NCBI RefSeq assembly: GCF_000344155.1
Contig: NZ_BAOQ01000016.1
Location: 58,136-122,135, forward strand
Source of the DNA: Gordonia paraffinivorans NBRC 108238
GTDB taxonomy: Bacteria > Actinomycetota > Actinomycetes > Mycobacteriales > Mycobacteriaceae
Direction: 5' to 3'
Length of the DNA stretch: 64,000 bases
Both the position numbers and the translations under genes were made by a program. Of this stretch, positions 42,670-50,295 are shown piece by piece (position 1 is the first letter of the stretch; every line of letters starts with the position of its first letter). The notes under the pieces were generated by a model, which was not told the DNA's origin, searched no databases, and saw nothing but the letters and a program-made list of their open reading frames with translations.

Positions 42670-43140
42670 TCACGACGCCGCCTCGGCGGCCAGGCGTCCG
42701 AGCGTGTCCTCGAGCTGGTCGCGGGAGACCAGCGGGAACCCGACCTGCTCGAGGAGCTTCTTGTCGGTGACCTTCGACCAGTCGTGGGTGTGCCGGACCA
42801 GGGTCTCGCCGGGCCCGAGGGACTCGAGTTCCCACACCCATTCCCATCCGGGCGGTTCGGTGCCGGCCGGGGTGGTCTTCCACGCCAGCAGCTTGTCCTT
42901 CGCGTAGCCGGTGACGTGGTTGTCGGTCTGGTAGTCGCCGCCCATGTGGTCGCCGGCCATGTTCATCGTGAACACCTGCCCGACCTTCTGGATGCGGTCG
43001 GCATGGTCGACGCCGCGGATGAACCCGGAGCCGTCGAGGCGCTGATGCCGTTCGGGATTGGAGAGGATGTCGAACACCGCGTCGACGGGGGCCTCGATGA
43101 CGCGTTCGACTGTGACCTGGGTGACTTCGTTGTCGCTCAT
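42670..43140 (-). CDS. SRPBCC family protein (START-like polyketide cyclase/dehydrase fold)
   Basis: A 156-residue single-domain protein beginning MSDNEVTQVTVERVIEAPVDAVFDILSNPERHQRLDGSG, the usual SRPBCC opening. The fold forms a hydrophobic pocket for lipids, steroids or polyketides, and also serves in stress-related Aha1-like proteins. ATG 43140 is preferred over the GTG one codon before it. It converges on the DUF3068 gene with a 15-base gap and follows the flippase gene on the same strand by 67 bases. The ligand is unknown. Confidence 0.82.
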   Translation of the reverse strand: MSDNEVTQVTVERVIEAPVDAVFDILSNPERHQRLDGSGFIRGVDHADRIQKVGQVFTMNMAGDHMGGDYQTDNHVTGYAKDKLLAWKTTPAGTEPPGWEWVWELESLGPGETLVRHTHDWSKVTDKKLLEQVGFPLVSRDQLEDTLGRLAAEAAS

Positions 43141-43207
43141 CACACCACACTGCCGAAGGTCGGCTGGTGCGGCAACGTCCCTGGGCCGGCGGGGTGGATC
43201 CCGGCGG

Positions 43208-44401
43208 TCAGCGGGTGAGGGCCCACGTGACGGCCGCGGCGACCGTGACCGCCGCCGCGGCGATCGCCGCCACCCCGAGCACCGACCCGGCGAGGGTGAG
43301 GATGCAGATCACCTCGGCCGCCACGACCACCCAGGCGACGAACGCGACGCGGGTGCGGTCTCGTGCGATCGCCGACAACAGGACCACCTGCAGCACCGCG
43401 AGCGTCGCGCCGATGTAGGCGAACAGCCACAAGATGGGGACGAGTTCGTCGTAGCCGTCGCCGAACACCAGCGGCACCACCGGCCCGGCCGCCCCGGCGC
43501 AGAGGGTGAGCACCACTCCGACGGCGGCGACGACGGTCACCGCCTGCCGCAGCGACACCCGGGACCGGGCGGGGTCGGCCAGGCGGGGATAGAAGACGAC
43601 GCCGATCGCCTGGGGCAGCCAGAACGCGACCTTGGTGGCGATGGCGCCGAGCGCGTACACGCCGACCGAGTCCGCGTCGAGGACCTGCGGGGAGAGCAGC
43701 AGGTCGACCGACGAGGCGACGATCAGGACCAGTTGCACCTGCGAGGCGCGGACGACGCTGAGCACGCCGGCCGGAGGGCCCTCGGCCCCGCCCCCGGAGG
43801 GGACACCCACCTTGCCGACGACCGCCCAGACCAGGACCACCGACGCCGCAGCACCGATCGTGCCGGCCAGCAGGCCGCCGGCCGGACCGGCGCCGACGGT
43901 GAAGGCCCCGATGATGGGCACTGCCCGCAGAATCCCCACCACCGCGAGCACCCAGGACAGGGTGCGGAACTCTCCACGACCCTGGAGGATGCCCTGACCT
44001 GCGGCGATCAGCGCGAGGAGGGGGGCGGCCGCCAGCGCGGCGAGGGTCGTGAGGACCCCGGTCCGCAGCAGCAGGGCGACCAGCGGAGTGGCGACGGCGA
44101 CCAGCGCGACCACGCAGAGCGTCGTCTGCACCCCGACGCGGCGGAGCCGGCGCTCGTCGTGGCCGAGGACCACCTCGCGGGCGATGACGTTCTGCAGGGC
44201 CAGTGCCGGCACCCCCAGGACGAGCATCGCCGACAGCAGCACGGCGAACTCGCCGTACTCGCTGACGTCGAGGTAGCGGGCGCTGGCCGTCAGGTGCACC
44301 AGGTACATGCAGACGTTGGCGACCATCGACCCGACCGCCACCGACCCCACGGCGCCGACGGTTCCCGATGACCGTCGACGGGCCGGCTGGGTCTGCTGCA
44401 T
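43208..44401 (-). CDS. Wzx-like polysaccharide/lipid-linked oligosaccharide flippase (MOP superfamily)
   Basis: A 397-residue protein with about twelve membrane helices, beginning GTVGAVGSVAVGSMVANVCMYLVHLTASARYLDVSEYGEFAVL. The entry ARYLDVSEYGEFAVL resembles the conserved RxLGPExYG-type segment of Wzx/MurJ-like flippases. LSPQVLDADSVGVYALGAIATKVAFWLPQAIGVVFYPRLAD is the second-half counterpart. It probably turns over a lipid-linked sugar made by nearby enzymes such as the GT4 protein at 47158. ATG 44401 is the likely start; GTG 44407 is an alternative. It is divergent from the CitE-like lyase gene. Confidence 0.82.
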   Translation of the reverse strand: MQQTQPARRRSSGTVGAVGSVAVGSMVANVCMYLVHLTASARYLDVSEYGEFAVLLSAMLVLGVPALALQNVIAREVVLGHDERRLRRVGVQTTLCVVALVAVATPLVALLLRTGVLTTLAALAAAPLLALIAAGQGILQGRGEFRTLSWVLAVVGILRAVPIIGAFTVGAGPAGGLLAGTIGAAASVVLVWAVVGKVGVPSGGGAEGPPAGVLSVVRASQVQLVLIVASSVDLLLSPQVLDADSVGVYALGAIATKVAFWLPQAIGVVFYPRLADPARSRVSLRQAVTVVAAVGVVLTLCAGAAGPVVPLVFGDGYDELVPILWLFAYIGATLAVLQVVLLSAIARDRTRVAFVAWVVVAAEVICILTLAGSVLGVAAIAAAAVTVAAAVTWALTR

Positions 44402-44538
44402 GACCACAAGTGTGACGAGTCGGGCCGAGGATGCGTGAACAGGGTGGGATGCCCGCAGAGGGTGCTTTGCACCGTTCACTGTGCATAGGCGACGATGGGT
44501 GGCTGGAGAACCAGGACCGAAGCCGACGAGAGATACCG

Positions 44539-45474
44539 ATGTACGACGAGAAGACCACCTACGACGCCGAGCCGACCGACGTCGGTTCGCGTATCGATCC
44601 GGTGCTGGCCCGTAGCTGGCTGCTGGTGAACGGTGCGCACTACGCCAAGTTCGAGCCCGCCTCGCGCTCGCGCGCCGACATCGTGGTCCTCGACATCGAA
44701 GACGCGGTCGCCCCCAAGGACAAGGTGACCGCCCGCGACAACGTCGTGCGGTGGATCGGCCCGAAGGACGGTTCCGGTCCCGGCGCCGGCGACTGGGTGC
44801 GGATCAACGGCTTCGGCACCCCGTGGTGGGCCGACGACCTCGCGGCCCTCGCCGAGACCGCCGTCGGCGGTGTGATGCTGGCGATGGTCGAGTCCGTCGA
44901 CCATGTCACCGAGACCGCCAACCGGCTCCCCGGCCTGCCCATCGTCGCGTTGGTGGAGACCGCGCGCGGGCTCGAGCGGATCAGCGAGATCGCGTCGGCC
45001 AAGGGCACCTTCCGGCTCGCCTTCGGCATCGGCGACTTCCGTCGCGACACCGGTTTCGGCGACGACCCGCTGACGCTCGCCTACGCCCGGTCGCGATTCA
45101 CCATCGCCGCCAAGGCCGCTCACCTGCCGAGCGCGATCGACGGGCCGACGGTCGGTTCGAGCGCACTCAAGCTGAGCGAAGCCACCGCGGTCAGCGCGCA
45201 GTTCGGCATGACCGGAAAGATCTGCCTGACGCCGGCCCAGTGTGCGCCGGTCAACGAGGGACTCTCGCCCTCGCAGGACGAGATCACCTGGGCCAAGGAG
45301 TTCTTCGCCGAGTTCGAGCGCGACGGCGGCGAGATCCGCAACGGCTCCGACCTGCCGCGCATCGCCCGCGCCACCAAGATCCTCGACCTCGCCCGCGCGT
45401 ACGGCATCGCCGAGTCGGAGTTCGACGACGATCCGGTGCACGCGCCCGCCCCGTCGGACACCCACCACTACTGA
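44539..45474 (+). CDS. HpcH/HpaI aldolase / citrate lyase beta-like (CitE-like) CoA-ester lyase
   Basis: A 311-residue TIM-barrel lyase. SWLLVNGAHYAKFEPASRSRADIVVLDIEDAVAPKDK matches the CitE/malyl-CoA lyase opening. RINGFGTPWW carries the conserved Arg. LVETARGLERISEIA and AFGIGDFRRDTGFGDD carry the metal-binding Glu and Asp. TGKICLTPAQCAPVNE replaces the more common GKxxIHPxQ. Such stand-alone proteins cleave malyl-CoA, methylmalyl-CoA or citramalyl-CoA; the exact substrate is not decidable here. ATG 44539 was chosen as the first residue of the conserved N-terminus. Its stop is 2 bases before the start of the next gene, an unusual coupling with an envelope protein. Confidence 0.85.
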   Translation: MYDEKTTYDAEPTDVGSRIDPVLARSWLLVNGAHYAKFEPASRSRADIVVLDIEDAVAPKDKVTARDNVVRWIGPKDGSGPGAGDWVRINGFGTPWWADDLAALAETAVGGVMLAMVESVDHVTETANRLPGLPIVALVETARGLERISEIASAKGTFRLAFGIGDFRRDTGFGDDPLTLAYARSRFTIAAKAAHLPSAIDGPTVGSSALKLSEATAVSAQFGMTGKICLTPAQCAPVNEGLSPSQDEITWAKEFFAEFERDGGEIRNGSDLPRIARATKILDLARAYGIAESEFDDDPVHAPAPSDTHHY

Positions 45475-45476
45475 CG

Positions 45477-47192
45477 GTGGCTCCCGCACGGCTCCTCCCG
45501 GCGCTCTACCTGGTGAGTGCCGTGGCGGCCGTGGCGATCCTGGCGCCCGTGCTGCCGACGCTCGCCGGCGCCGGCCCGGGGTATCTCCTGTACCGGGACG
45601 CGGTGTCGACGCCGCGCACGCACGTCACCGACACGACGCTGGGGATCGGCGACCTGCCGCCGCGGGCGGTTCCGCAGGACTGGTTCGTGGCGATGGCGTC
45701 GTCGGTCGTCGACGGCGGGGTGGTGGTCGTGGCGACCCTATTGGCCTCGCTGGTGTTCGCCGGCGTCGGCTACGGACGTCTGGCATCGCGCCTGGTCCCG
45801 GGCTCCGGTCGGGCCGGCGCCGTCGCGGCCGCGCTGGTGGCGATCTGGAATCCCTATGTGGCCGAACGTCTTCTGCAGGGCCACTGGAGCCTGCTGGCCG
45901 GATATGCCGCGCTGGGATGGATCCTCGTCGCGGCGATGGAACTACGAGATCGTCCTGATCTCACACGGTTCGCACAACTCGGCGGCCTGCTGGCCGCGGC
46001 CGGACTCACCCCGACGGGGTCGGTGCTGGCCGGGCTCGTGCTGGCGGCGGCGCTGATCGGACGACCGGTCGGTGCGCGGGCGACGGCGATCGCGGCGGCG
46101 CTGTGGCCGGCGAGCACGGCGCCGTGGACGCTGACCGCGGTGATCAGCGACGCGGCCACGACGTCGAATCCGGCGGGTGTGGAGGCCTTCGGGCTGCGCC
46201 CCGAGCCGGGGCTCGGTCCCGTGGGGACGGTGTTGTCACTCGGCGGGATCTGGAACGCCGACGCGGTGCCGTCGAGCCGGACCATCTGGTGGGCGGCGGT
46301 CGCGACCCTGTGCCTGCTGATCGTCGTGTCGGCCGGTGTCGTGTTCTTGTGGCGCCGACGTGCGTCACTCGATCCGCTCGTGCGAGCCCTCGGCCTGCTG
46401 TCCGCGGCGGTCGCGGTCCTGTTGGTGCTCAGCACGTTCGGTCCGGGGCAATGGGTGCTGGAGGCCGCGGTCGAGCACGTCCCCGGAGCCGGCCTGTTCC
46501 GGGACACGCAGAAGTTCGCCGCTCTCCTCGTCCCCGGCGTCGCGGTGGCGGTGGCGGCGGCGGTCACGGCGGCCGGTCGGCGGGTGCCGTCCGGTTTCGC
46601 ACTCGCGGCGGTCACCCTGCTCGTCGTCGCGCCGCTCCCCGACCTCGCCTGGGGCGTCGGCGGTTCGGTGCGTTCGGTGGGCTACCCCGAGGACTGGGCG
46701 ACCGTCGCGGAGCTGGTCCCCGCGGATCAGGGAGCGGTCGCGCTGTGGCCGGCGGACACCGTGCGGCAGTACGCCTTCGCCGACGAGGTCTCACTCGATC
46801 CCGCTGCGCGGATGCTGCGGGCGCCGGTCATCGAATCGGGGGAACTCAGCGTCGACGGCGAGGTCGTCGACGCGCCGAGCGAACGTGCCGCCGCGGTCGC
46901 CGCGGTGCTTGAGTCCGGCGGGTCGCCCGCCGAACTCGCCGCGCTGGGTGTGGGTTGGGTTCTGGTCGAGAACGATTCGCCACCGGCGCTACTCGCCGAG
47001 GAGGGGCGGCTCGTCCATGACGGCGAGGATCTCCGGCTCTACCGGATCGACGCCCACGCAGACCGTTCGGCGGACGGGTCCGACCGGGCACTCGCGATCG
47101 GAGCGCACCTCGTCTGGGCGGCGCTGTTGGCGGCGGGGATCGTGGGCGCGGTGGCCGCTACCGCGAGAGCACCGCGTCGAACGTCTCGATGA
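45477..47192 (+). CDS. Multi-pass membrane protein, AftD-like GT-C candidate (Rv0226c type)
   Basis: A 571-residue protein starting at GTG 45477 (VAPARLLPALYLVSAVAAVAI), directly after the CitE-like stop. It has about ten or eleven helices in the first 400 residues, an extracytoplasmic loop region, and a last helix at 545-565. Near residue 340 it has GLFRDTQKFAALLVPGVAVA. This parallels RNIHKFEPFVRLPLVLG at a similar position in AftD, so it may be a GT-C glycosyltransferase or an AftD-derived partner. By position it corresponds to Rv0226c. The acceptor and donor are unknown. The last 35 bases overlap the convergent GT4 gene. Confidence 0.75.
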   Translation: MAPARLLPALYLVSAVAAVAILAPVLPTLAGAGPGYLLYRDAVSTPRTHVTDTTLGIGDLPPRAVPQDWFVAMASSVVDGGVVVVATLLASLVFAGVGYGRLASRLVPGSGRAGAVAAALVAIWNPYVAERLLQGHWSLLAGYAALGWILVAAMELRDRPDLTRFAQLGGLLAAAGLTPTGSVLAGLVLAAALIGRPVGARATAIAAALWPASTAPWTLTAVISDAATTSNPAGVEAFGLRPEPGLGPVGTVLSLGGIWNADAVPSSRTIWWAAVATLCLLIVVSAGVVFLWRRRASLDPLVRALGLLSAAVAVLLVLSTFGPGQWVLEAAVEHVPGAGLFRDTQKFAALLVPGVAVAVAAAVTAAGRRVPSGFALAAVTLLVVAPLPDLAWGVGGSVRSVGYPEDWATVAELVPADQGAVALWPADTVRQYAFADEVSLDPAARMLRAPVIESGELSVDGEVVDAPSERAAAVAAVLESGGSPAELAALGVGWVLVENDSPPALLAEEGRLVHDGEDLRLYRIDAHADRSADGSDRALAIGAHLVWAALLAAGIVGAVAATARAPRRTSR

Positions 47193-48300
47193 AGCCGTCG
47201 CAGGTCGCCTCCCAAGAATAGCGCCCCGCCTTCGCCTGCGCGTTGCGCCCGAGGCGCTGCGCCTCGTCCGGATTGTCGATGAGTTTCCTTGTGGCACTGA
47301 CCAGTTCGTCGACACCGTCGACCAGGAGGCCGGTGTTCCCGTCGTCGATCGAGTCGAGGAGTCCGACCGAACTGCGGTAACCGATGGTCGGGACGCCGTG
47401 CTGGGCGGCCTCGATGACCGCGAGGCCCCACCCCTCCTTGCGGGACGGCATCAGGTGGACATGCGCCTGCGACAGCAGTTCGTGCTTGCGGGACTCACTG
47501 ACGTGGCCATGGAAGACGACCGCGTCGGTCACGCCGAGTTCAGCTGCGGCGGAACGGAGTTCGTCGGCCCACCAGCCGCCGCCGATGACGTCGAGATGCA
47601 CGTCGAGACCGGAGCGCCGCAGCTGCGAGCAAACGGTGAGCGCATCCTCGACCTGCTTGTGCGGCACGAGGCGCGACAGCACGCACAGTCGCACGGGACC
47701 GTCGGTGGAGACGCCCGATGCGAGTGCCGCGTCGCCGGGAATCGGGTCGACGCCGTTGCGGACGACGGAGATGCGCTCGTCGTCGACGCCGAGTGCGACG
47801 AGCTCGTTCTTCGACGGCGTGGACACCGTGACGTATCTGTTGCGCCGATGCACCCGCGGCGACAGCCGCGACTCGATGAACCAGCCGACCCGGCCGAGCG
47901 CACGACCGGCGACCGGCCACTGTTCGCGGTGGCAGTGGTGGACCAGCACCACCGTGGGGGCCGGGGCGACCAGGGTCGCGAAGAACGGGACGCCGTTCTG
48001 GGTGTCGACGACGACCTCGGGACGGATGCCCTTGAGCGGTCCACGGCCGAGCCGGCCGGCCAGGATCGTCGCCAGCATCCGCGGGTAGACCGTGATGCGA
48101 CCGCCGGCGCGGACGAACCGCATGCCGTCGCGCACCTCCTCGGATGCCGCGCCGGGGTAGGCCGAGGTCAGAAAGGTGACGCGTGCGCCGCGTCGGGCCA
48201 GCTCGGCACCGACGCGTTCCAGATAGGTCTCACTGCCCCCGCCCTGCGGGTGGCGTGTGTCCCGCCAGCACAGGAGCAGGACATCGGAAGGTACGCGCAT
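47158..48300 (-). CDS. GT4-family glycosyltransferase
   Basis: A 380-residue GT-B enzyme. The N-terminal Rossmann domain begins VLLLCWRDTRHPQGGGSETYLERVGAEL, with a Gly-rich acceptor loop. The C-terminal donor domain has LSRLVPHKQVEDAL and the E-x7-E motif in PSRKEGWGLAVIEAAQHGVPTIGY. It transfers a sugar from a nucleotide (GDP- or UDP-linked) with retention, in the cytosol at the membrane. It corresponds to Rv0225 by position. With the flippase, acyltransferase 3, membrane protein 45477 and methyltransferase it may make an acylated or methylated glycan or glycolipid. ATG 48300 begins the domain; longer extensions are not conserved. Confidence 0.88.
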   Translation of the reverse strand: MRVPSDVLLLCWRDTRHPQGGGSETYLERVGAELARRGARVTFLTSAYPGAASEEVRDGMRFVRAGGRITVYPRMLATILAGRLGRGPLKGIRPEVVVDTQNGVPFFATLVAPAPTVVLVHHCHREQWPVAGRALGRVGWFIESRLSPRVHRRNRYVTVSTPSKNELVALGVDDERISVVRNGVDPIPGDAALASGVSTDGPVRLCVLSRLVPHKQVEDALTVCSQLRRSGLDVHLDVIGGGWWADELRSAAAELGVTDAVVFHGHVSESRKHELLSQAHVHLMPSRKEGWGLAVIEAAQHGVPTIGYRSSVGLLDSIDDGNTGLLVDGVDELVSATRKLIDNPDEAQRLGRNAQAKAGRYSWEATCDGFIETFDAVLSR

Positions 48301-48501
48301 CGCACGACAGCCTACCGCCAGGTAACCGCGGGTCATGCCCGGACCGGCCCGGCGACGGAACCGGCCCGGCCTCGGCGCGACGCGACGAGACCGACTCCCA
48401 GACGTCGATCCGGCCGTGCGACGTCGAGCGAGGTCGCACCGTCGAAACGACGTCTGCCGGTCAACGACAGGCACGAGCCGAGCGCGACGGACCGCCACGA
48501 C

Positions 48502-48507
48502 TAGAGT
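48502..48507 (+). promoter_or_regulatory. -10 box upstream of the methyltransferase gene
   Basis: TAGAGT ends 9 bases before ATG 48517. The leader would be absent or only 1-3 bases. Confidence 0.4.
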
Positions 48508-48516
48508 GACCCGACG

Positions 48517-49275
48517 ATGACCACGAACTCCGGCCGCACGCGGATGGCCCGGCTCGCGACCCTGCGCCGCGCCGCGGGCCTGCTGAACGACTTCCGGTAC
48601 GAGCAGTCCGACCCCGCCCGCTTCTATGGCGCCCTGGCCGCCGACACCGCCGACATGGTCGAGGCATTCGTCCCCGACCTCGACGGCAAGGTGATCCTCG
48701 ACGTCGGCGGCGGGCCGGGGTACTTCGCGGACGCCTTCCGGGCGCGCGGCGCGCACTACATCTCGGTCGAGCCCGACCCCACCGAGATGCACGCCGGGGG
48801 TCTCGAACACCGTGGGTCGGTGCGCGGTTCCGGCCAGGACCTGCCCTTCGGCGACGGCTGCATGGACATCACCCTGTCGTCGAACGTCGTCGAGCACACG
48901 TCGAAACCGTGGGAGATGGCCGACGACATGCTGCGCGTCACCCGCCCCGGCGGCGTCGTGATCATCAGCTACACGCTGTGGTGGGGTCCGTTCGGCGGTC
49001 ACGAGATGGGCCTGACCCACTACCTCGGCGGGCACCGCGCCGCGCGCCTGTACACCAAGCGCCACGGCCACCCGCCGAAGAACCTCTACGGGACGTCGTT
49101 GTTCGCGGTCAACGCCACCGACGGCCTGCGCTGGGCACGCACGGCGTCCGACCGTGCCGAGCTCCTCGCCGCCTTCCCCCGCTACATCCCGCGCTGGATG
49201 TGGTGGGTCATGCGGGTTCCCGGCGTGCGCGAGGTTCTCGGCACCAATCTGGTCCTGGTGCTGCGGAAGAAGTAG
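48517..49275 (+). CDS. Class I SAM-dependent methyltransferase (Rv0224c type)
   Basis: A 252-residue methyltransferase of the Methyltransf_11 kind. The SAM-binding motif I is VILDVGGGPGYFADAFRARG. The acidic residue of motif II is in ISVEPDPTEMHAG, and GSGQDLPFGDGCMDITLSSNVVEH gives motifs III-IV. It corresponds by position to Rv0224c. The C-terminal half (YTKRHGHPPKNLYGTSLFAVN) probably binds the acceptor. Given the neighbouring glycan genes a sugar or lipid acceptor is plausible, but nothing in the sequence fixes it. Confidence 0.88.
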   Translation: MTTNSGRTRMARLATLRRAAGLLNDFRYEQSDPARFYGALAADTADMVEAFVPDLDGKVILDVGGGPGYFADAFRARGAHYISVEPDPTEMHAGGLEHRGSVRGSGQDLPFGDGCMDITLSSNVVEHTSKPWEMADDMLRVTRPGGVVIISYTLWWGPFGGHEMGLTHYLGGHRAARLYTKRHGHPPKNLYGTSLFAVNATDGLRWARTASDRAELLAAFPRYIPRWMWWVMRVPGVREVLGTNLVLVLRKK

Positions 49276-49278
49276 GGC

Positions 49279-50097
49279 CTACTCCTCCGAGAGGTCCGCG
49301 CTGCAGGAGAGCGTGCCGCCGTTGCTGGTGGCGGTCGCGAGCTGCTCGCCGTCGGCGATGATGCTGCACGTCACCGGCCCGCGGATCACGATCGCCTGCA
49401 GGCTCGCCTTGGTGCCCGAGAGCTTCACCCGCTGCGACCACGGCGAGCCCGTGGCCGCGATGACCGTCGGCGGGCCGTCGCCCTTGGAGAAGCTCAGCGC
49501 GACGACATCCCCGTTGCCGGTGAGCTGGTAGGTGACCGTGCCCGAGCGCGGCGTGGTGGTCGGGCTGGAGGTCGTCTGCGTCGTGGACGTGGTCGTCGAC
49601 GTCGAACTCGGGGTGGTCTGCTCGCTGGTCGAGGTGGTCGTCGACGAGTCCCCGGCCGCCGTCGGCGAGTCGTCACCGCCGCTCGACCGGCTGATCAGCA
49701 CGACGACCAGCGCGAGGATCACGACCGCGGCCAGGGTCACCAGCACCAGGCCGACCGTGCGGCCCGACGAGCTCTTCGGCGGTTCGCCGCCGCCCTGCGA
49801 CCCGGCGTACGGGTCGGCGCCGTACGGCGCGGCACCCGTGTACCGGGGATCGCCGTATTGGGGGCCTCCGTACTGGGGGTCCCCGTATCGGGGCTCGGTG
49901 TACTGGGGCTCGGTGTACTGGGGCTCGGTGTACCCGGGGCCCGGGAACGGCGCGGTGCCGGGCGGCTCCGGGTACGGCTCGCCCTGCGAGTAGGCCTGCG
50001 ACGGGGGCGCCGACGGGTCGTAGTCCGGATCGAACTGCCGGGTCGCCGGCGGCTCGTCCTGCGGATCGTTCGGATCGCCCTGGGGTGGTCGCGTCAT
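49279..50097 (-). CDS. MmpS-like membrane protein with Tyr/Pro-rich N-terminal repeats
   Basis: A 272-residue protein. Residues 1-105 are a Pro/Tyr/Gly-rich cytoplasmic tail with YTEPQ, YGDPQ and YGGPQ repeats. One transmembrane helix follows (about 115-137), then a Ser/Thr-rich linker (140-186) and a C-terminal beta-rich domain. The domain starts VTYQLTGNGDVVALSFSKG, with SPWSQRVKLSGTKASLQAIVI and two cysteines, and resembles the extracytoplasmic domain of MmpS accessory proteins. MmpS proteins normally pair with an MmpL exporter; no mmpL is adjacent, and mmpL3 lies 11 kb away. Its stop is 3 bases from the convergent methyltransferase stop. The start ATG 50097 is close to a 25-bp tandem repeat. 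Confidence 0.72.
   Translation of the reverse strand: MTRPPQGDPNDPQDEPPATRQFDPDYDPSAPPSQAYSQGEPYPEPPGTAPFPGPGYTEPQYTEPQYTEPRYGDPQYGGPQYGDPRYTGAAPYGADPYAGSQGGGEPPKSSSGRTVGLVLVTLAAVVILALVVVLISRSSGGDDSPTAAGDSSTTTSTSEQTTPSSTSTTTSTTQTTSSPTTTPRSGTVTYQLTGNGDVVALSFSKGDGPPTVIAATGSPWSQRVKLSGTKASLQAIVIRGPVTCSIIADGEQLATATSNGGTLSCSADLSEE
49891..49935. repeat. 15-bp tandem repeat, three copies, in the MmpS-like gene
   Basis: Units at 49891-49905, 49906-49920 and 49921-49935 are near identical and encode YTEPQ/R on the minus strand. Degenerate copies extend on the lower-coordinate side to about 49846. Confidence 0.85.
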
Positions 50098-50177
50098 GCG
50101 GTCGATTCTGTCATTCGGATCCTGAAACGGGCCTGTGACCGCGCAGCCCGGGCACAACCCGGGCCGCGCGACTCAGC

Positions 50178-50295
50178 GGTCGGCCATCGCCACCCCATCA
50201 CAGGACGGCCATCGCCCCCCTATCACAGGTCGGCTATCGCCTCCCCATCACAGGTCGGCTATCGCCTCCCCATCACAGGTCGGCTATCGCCTCCA
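50178..50295. repeat. 25-bp tandem repeat derived from the 3' end of the permease gene
   Basis: Four full units (50178-50202, 50203-50227, 50228-50252, 50253-50277) and a partial fifth (50278-50295) share a core of CGGCTATCGCCTCCCCATCA or close variants. The copies nearest the gene are identical and the outer two have diverged. The fifth copy is the coding 3' end of the FtsX-type permease (EAIADL-stop). The stop lies at 50273-50275, so the others are downstream duplicates. Confidence 0.9.

Noticed and set aside
44751..47192. An 813-residue open frame spanning the lyase and the membrane protein, suggesting a fusion.
   Set aside because: Its first 240 residues are the out-of-frame, Arg-rich reading of the CitE-like gene. 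The real protein starts at GTG 45477, where a hydrophobic N-terminus begins.
50178..50295. A CRISPR array.
   Set aside because: The units are directly adjacent with no unique spacers, and they match the end of the neighbouring gene. No cas gene is present.
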